A stretch of 20,603 bases of DNA. Origin: JAJDNW01 sp039714495. Its GTDB lineage: Bacteria; Desulfobacterota; Desulfobacteria; Desulfobacterales; B30-G6. The notes beneath the pieces were generated by a model. That model ran no database searches. It was not told where the DNA came from and was given only the letters and a program-made list of their open reading frames with translations. Positions 13,385 to 20,603 of this stretch are shown piece by piece. Made by a program: the position numbers and the translations under genes. How positions within the stretch are numbered: the first letter of the stretch is position 1; the number at the start of each line of letters is the position of its first letter. Location of the stretch: contig JBDLJD010000076.1 of assembly GCA_039714495.1 (NCBI GenBank), positions 1 to 20,603 on the forward strand, in the 5' to 3' direction.

Positions 13385-13396
13385 AAGGATTCACTT

Positions 13397-13759
13397 ATGA
13401 ATAAAAAAGATACTGAATACTTCAAGGAACTGCTGGGCAAACGTTTGGAAGATCTTCTGAGCCAGGCGGATGATACGGTCTCCGGTATGACTGCACCCAA
13501 AGAAAACTTCCCGGATCCCACGGATCGAGCCTCTCTGGAATCGGATCGGAACTTCATGCTCCGGATCCGGGACAGGGAAAGCAAACTGATAAAAAAAATC
13601 AAAAAGGCGCTCGCCCGCATTGAAAAAGGGACTTTCGGCATCTGCGAAAAATGCGGTGAAGATATCACCAAAAAGCGACTGAACGCCCGGCCCGTTACAA
13701 CGCAGTGTATTGACTGTAAAACCAAAGAAGAAGCCTTCGAAAAAGCCCTTGGACTCTAG
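13397..13759 (+). CDS. DksA/TraR family zinc-finger transcription regulator
   Basis: A 120-residue RNA polymerase secondary-channel regulator of the DksA/TraR family. A coiled-coil N-terminal region leads to the tip motif DPTDRA (residues 40-45, fitting the DxxDxA that acts near the active site, with ppGpp in DksA). A long basic helix (KLIKKIKKALARIEKG) follows, then a four-cysteine zinc finger at 83, 86, 104 and 107 (CEKC...CIDC). Escherichia coli DksA is 151 residues; this is a shorter form common in Desulfobacterota. AAGGA (13385-13389) is seven bases before the ATG. It is first in an operon with the PHP-RNase III fusion, whose start lies inside or at the end of this gene. The leader structure may control it. 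Confidence 0.92.
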   Translation: MNKKDTEYFKELLGKRLEDLLSQADDTVSGMTAPKENFPDPTDRASLESDRNFMLRIRDRESKLIKKIKKALARIEKGTFGICEKCGEDITKKRLNARPVTTQCIDCKTKEEAFEKALGL

Positions 13760-15335
13760 CGGACAGGCAGGGATAGACCTTCACATACACTCCACCGCTT
13801 CAGACGGGACGTGCACGCCTCGGGAAATCGTCTCCATGGCCCTGGATCTTCAGTTGGGGGCCATTGCCATTACCGACCATGATACCATCGACGGTGCCAG
13901 AGAAGCTCTGGCTCAAGGCGTTCCTCCGTCTCTCCAATTCGTAACCGGCGTTGAAATCAGTGCCACCCCCTTTGTCGAGGGGAGCCCGGACAGCAGTTAT
14001 CACATTCTGGGCTATTGTATCGATTTGGACGACCCAGCGCTGAACCAATTGCTGACCAGGCTCCAAACGGCAAGGAGCGGCAGAAACCCTGAAATCTTAA
14101 AAAAGCTGCAGACCTGCGGTTTCGACATTTCCCTGGATGAAGTGCAGCTTCAGGCAGGCGGGGGGCAGACCGGCCGGCCTCATATTGCCCAGGTCCTGTT
14201 AAACAAGGGGTATGTGGACTCCATCGACCACGCTTTCAATGCCTATCTCAGCAAGGGCCAACCGGCTTATGTAGATAAATTTCGTATCGACTGCCCGGGG
14301 GCCATCGACATCATCAGGAAAGCCGGCGGCATTCCTGTTTTGGCCCACCCCGGACTCATTGCCGTTAAAAGTGATGACGATCTCGACACCCTGGTGGCAT
14401 CCCTGAAAGATGCAGGGCTTCAGGGGCTGGAAGTGTATTACCCCGAGCATACAGCCCAACAGATTGCACTGCTGGAAAAGGCGGCAGCTGCCCACGATCT
14501 CCTGACAACCGGTGGGACAGACTTTCACGGGGAGCTCAAGCCGGACATTTCAATGGGAGCCGGGGACGGCTCCCTTTTTGTTCCGTTTCCGCTTTTCGAG
14601 GCCCTGCTTGCCCGGAAAAACCTTGATTCAGGCTGGCAGGCCGAGGCGGCGCAGCAAGCCCTCGGATATACGTTTCAACGTCCGGAACTGCTTTATGAAG
14701 CCCTCAGCCACAGCTCTTTTGTCAACGAACAGGCCGACCCAAAAAGACGTGACAACGAACGGTTCGAATTTTTGGGGGATGCCGTCCTGAATCTGGTGGT
14801 GGGGGACCTCCTCATGTCGCACGACCCTGAATTGAGAGAGGGAGACCTCACCCGGATCCGTTCTGCCATGGTCAACGAACAACAGCTGGCAGGTCTGTCG
14901 AGAGCCATCGATCTCGGCCGCCACATCCTGCTGGGCAAGGGAGAATCCCGAACCGGCGGCCGGGACAAAAGCTCCATCCTGGCAGATTGCCTGGAAGCCG
15001 TTATTGCCGCTATCTATCTAGACGGCGGCTTCTCCGCATCATTTGAATTCATTCGGCGCCATTTCTCGCATCTGATCCAGCCGCTGGTCGGCAAAATAAA
15101 CGCCGAAGATTATAAAAGCGAGCTGCAGGAATTTGTCCAATCCCGGCATCACACGGGACCGGTCTACAAGCTGTACTGTGAAAGCGGACCGGATCACGAT
15201 AAAACCTTCCGCTTTCAGCTGGAGGCCTGTGGCATCCGCACCCGCGGCATCGGCAAGAGCAAAAAATCGGCCGAACAGGATGCAGCCCGCATAGCCCTCC
15301 AAATATTACGGCAAGCATCCGACATAGAGGGATAA
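13749..15335 (+). CDS. PHP phosphoesterase-RNase III fusion
   Basis: One uninterrupted 528-residue frame with two enzymes. Residues 9-290 are a PHP domain of the RNase AM/YciV (TrpH-like) type with all metal ligands visible: HIH 12-14, ASDG 17-20, TDHD 42-45, GVEIS 67-71, His85, AHPG 199-202, and TDFH 257-260. Residues 296-528 are a full RNase III: NERFEFLGDAV (336-346) with Glu340 and Asp344, ILADCLEA (410-417) with Asp413 and Glu416, and a dsRNA-binding domain (about 454-521). RNase III cuts pre-rRNA double strands; RNase AM trims rRNA 5' ends, so a joint rRNA-processing enzyme is inferred. The start is uncertain: a TTG at 13749 overlaps the regulator's stop and an in-frame TTG at 13710 is upstream; neither has a good ribosome site. 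Confidence 0.9.
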   Translation: MDSSGQAGIDLHIHSTASDGTCTPREIVSMALDLQLGAIAITDHDTIDGAREALAQGVPPSLQFVTGVEISATPFVEGSPDSSYHILGYCIDLDDPALNQLLTRLQTARSGRNPEILKKLQTCGFDISLDEVQLQAGGGQTGRPHIAQVLLNKGYVDSIDHAFNAYLSKGQPAYVDKFRIDCPGAIDIIRKAGGIPVLAHPGLIAVKSDDDLDTLVASLKDAGLQGLEVYYPEHTAQQIALLEKAAAAHDLLTTGGTDFHGELKPDISMGAGDGSLFVPFPLFEALLARKNLDSGWQAEAAQQALGYTFQRPELLYEALSHSSFVNEQADPKRRDNERFEFLGDAVLNLVVGDLLMSHDPELREGDLTRIRSAMVNEQQLAGLSRAIDLGRHILLGKGESRTGGRDKSSILADCLEAVIAAIYLDGGFSASFEFIRRHFSHLIQPLVGKINAEDYKSELQEFVQSRHHTGPVYKLYCESGPDHDKTFRFQLEACGIRTRGIGKSKKSAEQDAARIALQILRQASDIEG

Positions 15336-15340
15336 CCCAG

Positions 15341-16393
15341 ATGACACCGTTCATCGTACCCGTCTTCATCCCCCACTCCGGGTGCCCCCACCAGTGCGCT
15401 TTCTGCAACCAGAAAGCCATCACCGGACAAGTAGCCGGGAAGATTTCGATGACAACGGTGCGTGAACAGATAGATCGATTTCTCGCCCTTCCCCATGACA
15501 GACACCGGACCGTACAGATATCATTCTATGGCGGTAATTTCCTGGGCCTGCCCGGGAAAACCATCCGTTCCCTGCTGGATCTGGCCGGTGGGATTGTCGA
15601 ACAGGGGCATGCTGATGGCATCCGCTTTTCCACGCGGCCAGACACCGTATCATCGCGAACCCTTGCACTGATCAGGGAATACCCGGTCCAAACCGTCGAA
15701 ATCGGCGTCCAATCCATGGACGACACGGTGTTGGACAAGACCCGGCGCGGGCACACCGCCCGTGATACCGAGAAAGCCTTGAAGCGCCTTGCGCAAACCC
15801 CTTACGAGATCGGGCTACAGATGATGACAGGCCTGCCGGGCGACAATGACGCCGCCACCTGGATGACAGCCCGCAGGCTTGCGGAATTCACCCCGGCCTT
15901 TGTAAGAATCTACCCGGCGCTGGTGCTGAAGGGCAGCCCCATGGCCGTCTGGTATGCATCCGGAGAATTTATTCCCCTGTCCCTTGACGAGGCAGTGGAG
16001 CGTGCCAAAGGCCTTTACCTGTTCTTCCAGGAAAAAGCCATCCCGGTGATCCGCATGGGGCTGCAGGCTTCTGATGAGTTGAGTTCCGGACAAACGGTTT
16101 TAGCGGGCCCCTATCATCCTGCCTTCGGGCACCTGGTGATGTCGAGCATATGGCTGGACAAGGCTTCTGAATTGCTGGCAGATAAAAAGATACGCGAAGA
16201 TAAGGCCGTGTTCTATGTACGCCCGGAAAACATCTCCAAATTGAGAGGGCAGCGCAACCGCAATATTAGAAAGCTGATGCAGCAGTTTCATTTGAAGGCC
16301 ATCGATGTAAAACCGGATGAGAACATGGCTGATGAAGATATTCGTATTGATACACTTCAACCAAGCACTATTTATCCGTCCCAGTTTCCGTAG
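15341..16393 (+). CDS. radical SAM protein, Elp3-like
   Basis: A 350-residue radical S-adenosylmethionine enzyme. The [4Fe-4S]-binding CPHQCAFC (Cys15, 19, 22, CxxxCxxC) lies right at the N-terminus, preceded by IVPVFIPHSG. GGNF near residue 66 is the SAM-contact motif, and VEIGVQSMDD and GLQMMTGLPGD follow. The C-terminal part resembles the radical-SAM C-terminal region of Elp3-type proteins, but no acetyltransferase domain is present. The substrate is unknown; tRNA or tetrapyrrole chemistry are both possible for this group. It starts 5 bp after the fusion gene and is probably cotranscribed and coupled to it. Its last 26 bp overlap the end of the convergent ATPase gene. Confidence 0.88.
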   Translation: MTPFIVPVFIPHSGCPHQCAFCNQKAITGQVAGKISMTTVREQIDRFLALPHDRHRTVQISFYGGNFLGLPGKTIRSLLDLAGGIVEQGHADGIRFSTRPDTVSSRTLALIREYPVQTVEIGVQSMDDTVLDKTRRGHTARDTEKALKRLAQTPYEIGLQMMTGLPGDNDAATWMTARRLAEFTPAFVRIYPALVLKGSPMAVWYASGEFIPLSLDEAVERAKGLYLFFQEKAIPVIRMGLQASDELSSGQTVLAGPYHPAFGHLVMSSIWLDKASELLADKKIREDKAVFYVRPENISKLRGQRNRNIRKLMQQFHLKAIDVKPDENMADEDIRIDTLQPSTIYPSQFP

Positions 16394-17708
16394 AATGGAG
16401 GGAAACCATATCAGGCAACAGCGAAAGGGCATAAAGAGGGAGATTGAGAATTTTACCATCCTTTTTTAAATTCAGTAGGGTTGCTCTTGCGAGTACTGGC
16501 GGTGAAAACTGCATGTCGTACGAGCGCAGGCTTTTGCTCTGGGGATTGATGCCGGCTTTCACTTCTAGCGGATAAATCCGGCCTGAGAATTCGCACAGAA
16601 AATCAAGCTCCGCTTTGCCCCCTTTACTGCGCCAGTAATGAACTGGCTGCCCGAAATGGGCTGTCAATTGCTGGGCAGCAAAGTTTTCAACAAATGCCCC
16701 GTCGTATTCATTAAAAATCCGGTCTCCGAGAGACAGCAACTCAACAGGTGACCGTGACATGGCGCCCAACAACCCTACATCCAGAGCATATATTTTAAAA
16801 CACGCTTTGTCGGCATAATGCGACAGGGGGCTTTTGGCTGATCCGGTCGCTGTGGCGCGATAGATAAGGCCTGCGTCTTCTAACCATTTCAACGCATTCT
16901 CGTATTCTCGGGCGCGGGCGCTCTTTTTTACAGCATTAAATAGGAACTTCTTGTTTTCCTTGGCCAAGTGTTTGGGGATTGAATCCCAAAGCAACGTTAG
17001 TTTGGGGATATCTGATGAAGGCGCATGTTTTGCGAAATCCATGATGTAAGACTTGATAATACCATTCTGGATCTCACGGACCTCTCGCCCGTTAGCGGTT
17101 TCAGCAAAATGATTTACAGGTTCCGGCATACCGCCCACAAAGTAGTATTGGCGGAGCAGATCAACAAGATGGATATGAAAGGCCTCTGATAAGGGAATAG
17201 GGTCAGATACATTTTCAAGCAGTTGTCGATACCGGGATTCTCCAATGCCGTCGAGAAACTCCATAAAATTCATTGGGAAGAGGTCAAGAAAATTGACCTT
17301 TCCGACAGGAAAGGATCCGGGAGAGGAAAGCTTCACACCAAGGAGGGATCCAGCGGCCGCGATATGGATATCCTTTCTCTTTTCATCAAAATATTTCAGC
17401 GCATTTAAGGCTCGGTTTGACACCTGGATTTCATCGAATACCATCAGGTCAGCACCTGGTCTGATTTCAACATCATAATAGATGGAAAGTTCCTTTATTA
17501 TCCGATCCGGGTCCAAATCACGTTTAAAAAACCGGTCGAGCTCTGAATCTTCTTCGAAGTTGCAGTACATGATGTTTTCATATTCATTGCGACCAAACGC
17601 TTTCAATATAAACGTCTTTCCGGTTTGACGCGCACCTTGCAACAGAAGCGGCTTCCGCCTGGGATTTGATTTCCAATCCAGCAGTTTTTGGTATATATCT
17701 CTTTTCAT
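16368..17708 (-). CDS. AAA_14/DUF4143 family ATPase
   Basis: A 446-residue protein with an N-terminal AAA_14 ATPase and a C-terminal DUF4143 domain. Walker A is GARQTGKT (25-32) and Walker B FDEIQ (91-95), with AAAGSLLGVKL and FPMNFMEFL following. The C-terminal YWRSKGGKAELDFLCEF and IYPLEVKAG resemble a PD-(D/E)xK nuclease-like core common in DUF4143. The cell role of this widespread, often horizontally moved family is not known. The start ATG at 17708 has no ribosome site; a TTGACA (17740-17745, minus strand) with a poor -10 would give a nearly leaderless message. Two twin palindromes lie upstream. Its lower GC suggests that it is a newcomer here. Confidence 0.9.
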   Translation of the reverse strand: MKRDIYQKLLDWKSNPRRKPLLLQGARQTGKTFILKAFGRNEYENIMYCNFEEDSELDRFFKRDLDPDRIIKELSIYYDVEIRPGADLMVFDEIQVSNRALNALKYFDEKRKDIHIAAAGSLLGVKLSSPGSFPVGKVNFLDLFPMNFMEFLDGIGESRYRQLLENVSDPIPLSEAFHIHLVDLLRQYYFVGGMPEPVNHFAETANGREVREIQNGIIKSYIMDFAKHAPSSDIPKLTLLWDSIPKHLAKENKKFLFNAVKKSARAREYENALKWLEDAGLIYRATATGSAKSPLSHYADKACFKIYALDVGLLGAMSRSPVELLSLGDRIFNEYDGAFVENFAAQQLTAHFGQPVHYWRSKGGKAELDFLCEFSGRIYPLEVKAGINPQSKSLRSYDMQFSPPVLARATLLNLKKDGKILNLPLYALSLLPDMVSLHSTETGTDK

Positions 17709-17760
17709 AGTCGATTAGGATGCCAGAACATACCGGGCATGTCAAGAATTTTCAGGCTGT

Positions 17761-17782
17761 TTATGTGACAATTATCACATAA
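17761..17782 (-). promoter_or_regulatory. CRP/Rex-type palindrome, proximal site
   Basis: TTATGTGA-N6-TCACATAA, a 22-bp near-perfect palindrome containing TGTGA-N6-TCACA (17764-17779). This fits the binding sites of CRP/FNR-type activators and of the NADH-sensing repressor Rex. Its centre lies about 63 bases upstream of the ATPase start codon. Confidence 0.6.
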
Positions 17783-17792
17783 TATGGATGTA

Positions 17793-17814
17793 TAATGTGA
17801 TGATTATCACATAA
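17793..17814 (-). promoter_or_regulatory. CRP/Rex-type palindrome, distal site
   Basis: TAATGTGA-N6-TCACATAA, a near copy of the proximal site, with TGTGA-N6-TCACA at 17796-17811. The two centres are 32 bp apart, about three helical turns, so proteins on both sites would face the same side of the DNA. Confidence 0.6.
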
Positions 17815-17878
17815 TGACCTCCAATGATGTTTTGACCGGTATAGATAATCACGTTGCATACCAACACGCCTAAAACAA

Positions 17879-17913
17879 AAAACCTTCCACGCTATATATG
17901 CGAGGAAGGTTTT
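17879..17913 (-). terminator. rho-independent terminator of the TRAP/usp unit
   Basis: AAAACCTTCC (17879-17888) and GGAAGGTTTT (17904-17913) form a 10-bp stem. Read on the minus strand it ends in TTTTTTGTTTT. It lies 23 bp after the universal stress protein stop. Confidence 0.8.
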
Positions 17914-17936
17914 AACGTTCATGCTGGCGATAAATG

Positions 17937-18464
17937 TTACTCGTCTTCAGCCGGCAGCCTCACAACCAGAACGGGCCTGGTGGACCTGCGGACAACCCTG
18001 CGCGCAGTACTGCCCAGCATGGCGTCGGCCAGGGTTCCCCGTCCGTGGGTTCCCATAACAATCAGATCACAGCTTTTTTCTTCGGCCACCCGCAAAATAA
18101 TTTCCACTGGATTGCCCTTTTCTACCAGGATGTCGTCCGATGATGTTTCTGCCTGACCTGTAGCGGCCTTGCGGCTGAATTTATCCAGCACCTCGCGTAC
18201 TACAACATGATCGTTGCGCTTGCTGATCAATGCTTCTTTGGCATCCTGAAAATGGCTCTGCTTGATGGATTCCCACTGGTCTTCATCGATGTAGCCCACA
18301 ACGCCTCGATCCATGATTTCCGGCACCTCCGGCAGGACGTGCAGCAATATGACTCTGGCGCCATAGGCATCAGCCTGGCTGAACGCATAGGCCGCGGCAA
18401 AGCGTGCATTTTCAGAAAGGTCTGTCGCGTACAAGATCGTCTTTATGTTTATATTTTCATCCAT
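17937..18464 (-). CDS. universal stress protein (UspA family)
   Basis: A 175-residue UspA-fold protein. It opens with KTILYATDLSENA (Asp15), carries VILLHVLPEVPE in the second strand, and ends with the nucleotide-binding GTHGRG (138-143) and, nine residues on, GSTARRVVRRSTRPVLVV. The complete G-2x-G-9x-G-S/T pattern predicts ATP binding. Length is slightly above the usual 140-160, owing to an insert near residues 55-110. AAGGAGATGGG lies just before the ATG at 18464. It follows the TRAP permease by 31 bp on the same strand and shares its terminator. TRAP operons often encode a UspA protein; TeaD of Halomonas modulates the ectoine transporter TeaABC, so a regulator of this transporter is the best guess. 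Confidence 0.92.
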   Translation of the reverse strand: MDENINIKTILYATDLSENARFAAAYAFSQADAYGARVILLHVLPEVPEIMDRGVVGYIDEDQWESIKQSHFQDAKEALISKRNDHVVVREVLDKFSRKAATGQAETSSDDILVEKGNPVEIILRVAEEKSCDLIVMGTHGRGTLADAMLGSTARRVVRRSTRPVLVVRLPAEDE

Positions 18465-18495
18465 GACCCATCTCCTTTTAACCGGAACGGACTAT

Positions 18496-20406
18496 TTAAG
18501 ACCTGCCAAACATTCCTTTCACCGGTTTAAGCCAAATTCCACTCAGAATATAAGAGTAGCCCCAGGTCCCTAAGATAATCAACGCAAAGGCCTTAATGAT
18601 ATCCATGGCACTTCCATCCAAAGAAAAGCCGGGGACATAACCGAATAAAAACGGCCCCAGGTACAGAAACTTGGCAAATTTAAAAGATGAAAAAGCGGTT
18701 CGCCACATATTGGCTTTGGCAATGGTCGCCCCGGCAAAGGCGGCAATACACACCGGCGGTGTGATGTTGGAGTCCTGGGACAGCCAGTAAACGATCATGT
18801 GAGCTGCGATTTCATTCACCCCAAGGTGGGTCAGGGCGGGGACAGCCACCACAGCCGTAATCAGATAGGCGGCGGTAACCGGAACACCCATGCCCAGAAC
18901 CAGGGATGCCAGCGCGATGAGCAAAATGGTTAAAACCAGGGATCCCCCCGCGAGCTCGATAACAATATCGGCAAAAGTCAGGACCAGCCCGCTAAAGGTC
19001 AGCACACCGATGATGATACCGATAACCCCCACGGTGGCGCCTATTTTAAGGCTGCTTTCCGTACCAGACCTGGCTGCCAGCACAAATTGTTTCAATTCAA
19101 ACCCGACGGTCTCACGCCGGTTCTTGCGGAAAAAACCGACAACCACATACACGATGATGCCAAGACCAACCAGTTTGTTTGCGGAAATAACCGTATCGTT
19201 TGCAGCCTTGTTGATAAAAGAACCCAACAATACAACCACCATAATGAAAACAAACGCCAAATCAATGCGGGTATCCTTTTGTTTAAAACTGACCGCGATA
19301 CAGGTGGCAAGCCCTAAAATAGCTGAAAACCCGGGGGAATAGCCGGTGAGCATAAAAATTGTTATGACCACGAGCGGCAAGATATAGACCCATTGGGTTT
19401 TCAGGATATGCATGGCGTTGTGTTCTGATTTTTCACCCACGATATTGTGCTTCTTGGCTTCATAGTGGACCATGACAAATACGCTGAAAAAGTACATGAT
19501 GGCCGGGAATATGGCCACCAGCATAATCCTGGAATAAGGCACGCCGGTCAGTTCGGCCATGATGAATCCGCCGGCGCCCATGATGGGAGGCATGAACATC
19601 CCGCCAATGGACGCCGCCGGTTCGATACCGCCGGCAACATGCGGCTTGAAACCGGCCTTTTTCATCATGGGAATCGTAAAGGCGCCTGTGGAAACCGTGT
19701 TGGCGATGGCGCTGCCTGAAATGGAGCCAAAAAGGCCGCTGGCAATAACCGACACTTTTGCGGGCCCGCCAATTCTATGGCCCACGGCTGCCAGGGGCCA
19801 GTCAATAAAAAATTTCTGGGCACCGCATTTTTCCAGAAATGCACCGAAAAGAACAAAAAGGATAACATACGTGGCCAGAACATTGGCCATGATGCCGAAC
19901 ACACCGTCACTTTTATAAAAGATACTGGTGCACATCTGGGGAAACGTGTCCCCGGCATGGGAAATGATATCCGGAAAATATGCCCCGTATACACCATAGA
20001 AGAGCATGAGGACACCGATAACGACAAAAACATTGCCCACCACCCGCCGGGCCAGTTCAATGCCGATGAGAACCCCGACCATGGCGATGGCCATGTCAAA
20101 GGGCGTTTCCGCCCCGGTCCGATAGTTGATGACCTCAAAATTGATTATCCAGTATCCGATGGTGGCGATTGAGAGCAGAATCAACAGGTAATCCACTACC
20201 CTGAGCATAGGATTCAAACCCGGCCACTTTTTGGATTTGGATTGGTAGGTCAAAAAAACAAGCACATAGGTAATGATGACGTATATACCCCGGTGGAATT
20301 GAGTGGACTGTGGAGCGACTACGGCGGAGTAGGAATAAAACAGCACCAGGCCAACCGCCAGAATATCAAAGATAATCTTTTCAAAAAGCTTTAACTTATC
20401 ATACAC
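18496..20406 (-). CDS. TRAP transporter fused permease (DctQ-DctM type)
   Basis: A 636-residue inner-membrane protein fusing the small (4 TM) and large (about 12 TM) TRAP permease subunits, as in TAXI-type TRAP systems. The first about 115 residues are four hydrophobic segments. The DctM-like rest shows AIAMVGVLIGIELARR, GLFGSISGSAIANTVSTGAFTIPMMKKAGF, AAGGIEPAASIGGMFMPPIMGAGGF-like sequence (ending FIMAELTGVPY), LGMGVPVTAAYLI and YWLSQDSNITPPVCIAAFAGA. It imports an organic acid or similar solute using the sodium or proton gradient. A periplasmic TAXI receptor is required and is expected just beyond the right edge. AGGTGG is about ten bases before the ATG at 20406. It is cotranscribed with the downstream universal stress protein. 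Confidence 0.95.
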   Translation of the reverse strand: MYDKLKLFEKIIFDILAVGLVLFYSYSAVVAPQSTQFHRGIYVIITYVLVFLTYQSKSKKWPGLNPMLRVVDYLLILLSIATIGYWIINFEVINYRTGAETPFDMAIAMVGVLIGIELARRVVGNVFVVIGVLMLFYGVYGAYFPDIISHAGDTFPQMCTSIFYKSDGVFGIMANVLATYVILFVLFGAFLEKCGAQKFFIDWPLAAVGHRIGGPAKVSVIASGLFGSISGSAIANTVSTGAFTIPMMKKAGFKPHVAGGIEPAASIGGMFMPPIMGAGGFIMAELTGVPYSRIMLVAIFPAIMYFFSVFVMVHYEAKKHNIVGEKSEHNAMHILKTQWVYILPLVVITIFMLTGYSPGFSAILGLATCIAVSFKQKDTRIDLAFVFIMVVVLLGSFINKAANDTVISANKLVGLGIIVYVVVGFFRKNRRETVGFELKQFVLAARSGTESSLKIGATVGVIGIIIGVLTFSGLVLTFADIVIELAGGSLVLTILLIALASLVLGMGVPVTAAYLITAVVAVPALTHLGVNEIAAHMIVYWLSQDSNITPPVCIAAFAGATIAKANMWRTAFSSFKFAKFLYLGPFLFGYVPGFSLDGSAMDIIKAFALIILGTWGYSYILSGIWLKPVKGMFGRS

Positions 20407-20603
20407 GTTTCACCACCTGTTTCTTTAGGTCGCTCCGGAAATTAAACTGCAGAATATGCACGTGCCTTCTGCGGCATGTCGCGCCAATTTCTCAAAGGTG
20501 AATCTAAAAGGCTTGCCCGTGCTGGATGCTCCCTTCACGGGCAAGCCGGAAAATTCGACCCTGCGACAAAGATAAACAGGCAGTGCATTCGATGCCCATA
20601 CGA
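20407..20603. other. spacer upstream of the TRAP permease
   Basis: No gene is seen in these 197 bp. The ribosome site of the permease is at the left edge and a hairpin terminator at 20510-20547. The rest shows nothing I can name. Confidence 0.5.
20510..20547 (-). terminator. hairpin terminator upstream of the TRAP permease
   Basis: GGCTTGCCCGTG (20510-20521) pairs perfectly with CACGGGCAAGCC (20536-20547). Read on the minus strand it is followed by TTTT, so it would end, or attenuate, transcription coming from the gene off the right edge, probably the solute receptor. Confidence 0.7.

Larger units (their letters stand above)
12983..13396. promoter_or_regulatory. long divergent spacer with promoter and structured leader
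   Basis: The 414 bp between the DUF6812-like gene and the DksA-like gene. Bases 13001-13200 are AT-rich with no gene that I can support; one short open frame there (13009-13194) looks random. A GTTTCTAAT lies at 13209-13217 (nine of ten bases of the upstream box family), followed by the DksA-like promoter and its structured leader, listed separately. Confidence 0.5.

Overview
The window looks like chromosomal DNA of a Desulfobacterota (former Deltaproteobacteria) bacterium, probably a Desulfobacterales sulfate reducer. The reasons are a mid-50s GC content, Desulfobacterota-like proteins (a DUF362 ferredoxin protein, a YkgJ cysteine-cluster protein, a fused TRAP permease paired with a universal stress protein) and a heme operon built on siroheme-type chemistry. 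This placement is inference; there is no rRNA or tRNA in the window.

Layout. (1) Bases 114-4419 hold short metabolic or accessory genes in mixed orientation: DUF362/4Fe-4S protein (-), YkgJ-type cysteine cluster protein (+), an agmatinase-like gene that has lost its catalytic core (+), an Amidohydro_2 metal hydrolase (-) and a stand-alone pyruvate-kinase C-terminal-domain protein (+). Their intergenic regions carry a repeated box, GTTTCTAATG, in both orientations, a second repeated motif around TGACAACCG, and a perfect 22-bp palindrome. (2) Bases 4524-7736 hold tRNA 2'-O-methyltransferase TrmL and the disaggregase ClpB, followed by a strong terminator. (3) Bases 7899-11657 form a tight operon: DHH phosphoesterase, precorrin-2 dehydrogenase (siroheme synthase N-terminal type), a CcsA/HemX-like membrane protein and glutamyl-tRNA reductase HemA. 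It joins tetrapyrrole entry, the siroheme branch and cytochrome c/heme handling. (4) fabD follows, convergent with a small DUF6812-like protein. (5) Bases 13224-16393 form a second operon: a structured leader, a DksA/TraR-type zinc-finger regulator, an unusual PHP-phosphoesterase/RNase III fusion, and an Elp3-like radical SAM protein. (6) On the minus strand there follow an AAA_14/DUF4143 ATPase with two CRP/Rex-type palindromes upstream, a universal stress protein with its own terminator, and a 636-residue fused TRAP permease. The matching solute receptor presumably lies beyond the right edge.

Best leads: the PHP-RNase III fusion, which may combine endonucleolytic and 5' exonucleolytic pre-rRNA processing in one polypeptide; the GTTTCTAATG box network with two pairs of inverted boxes separated by exactly 72 bp; the in-frame deletion of the agmatinase core; the switch-like leader before the DksA-like gene; and the paired palindromes in front of the ATPase gene. 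No CRISPR array, insertion sequence, prophage or RNA gene was recognised.
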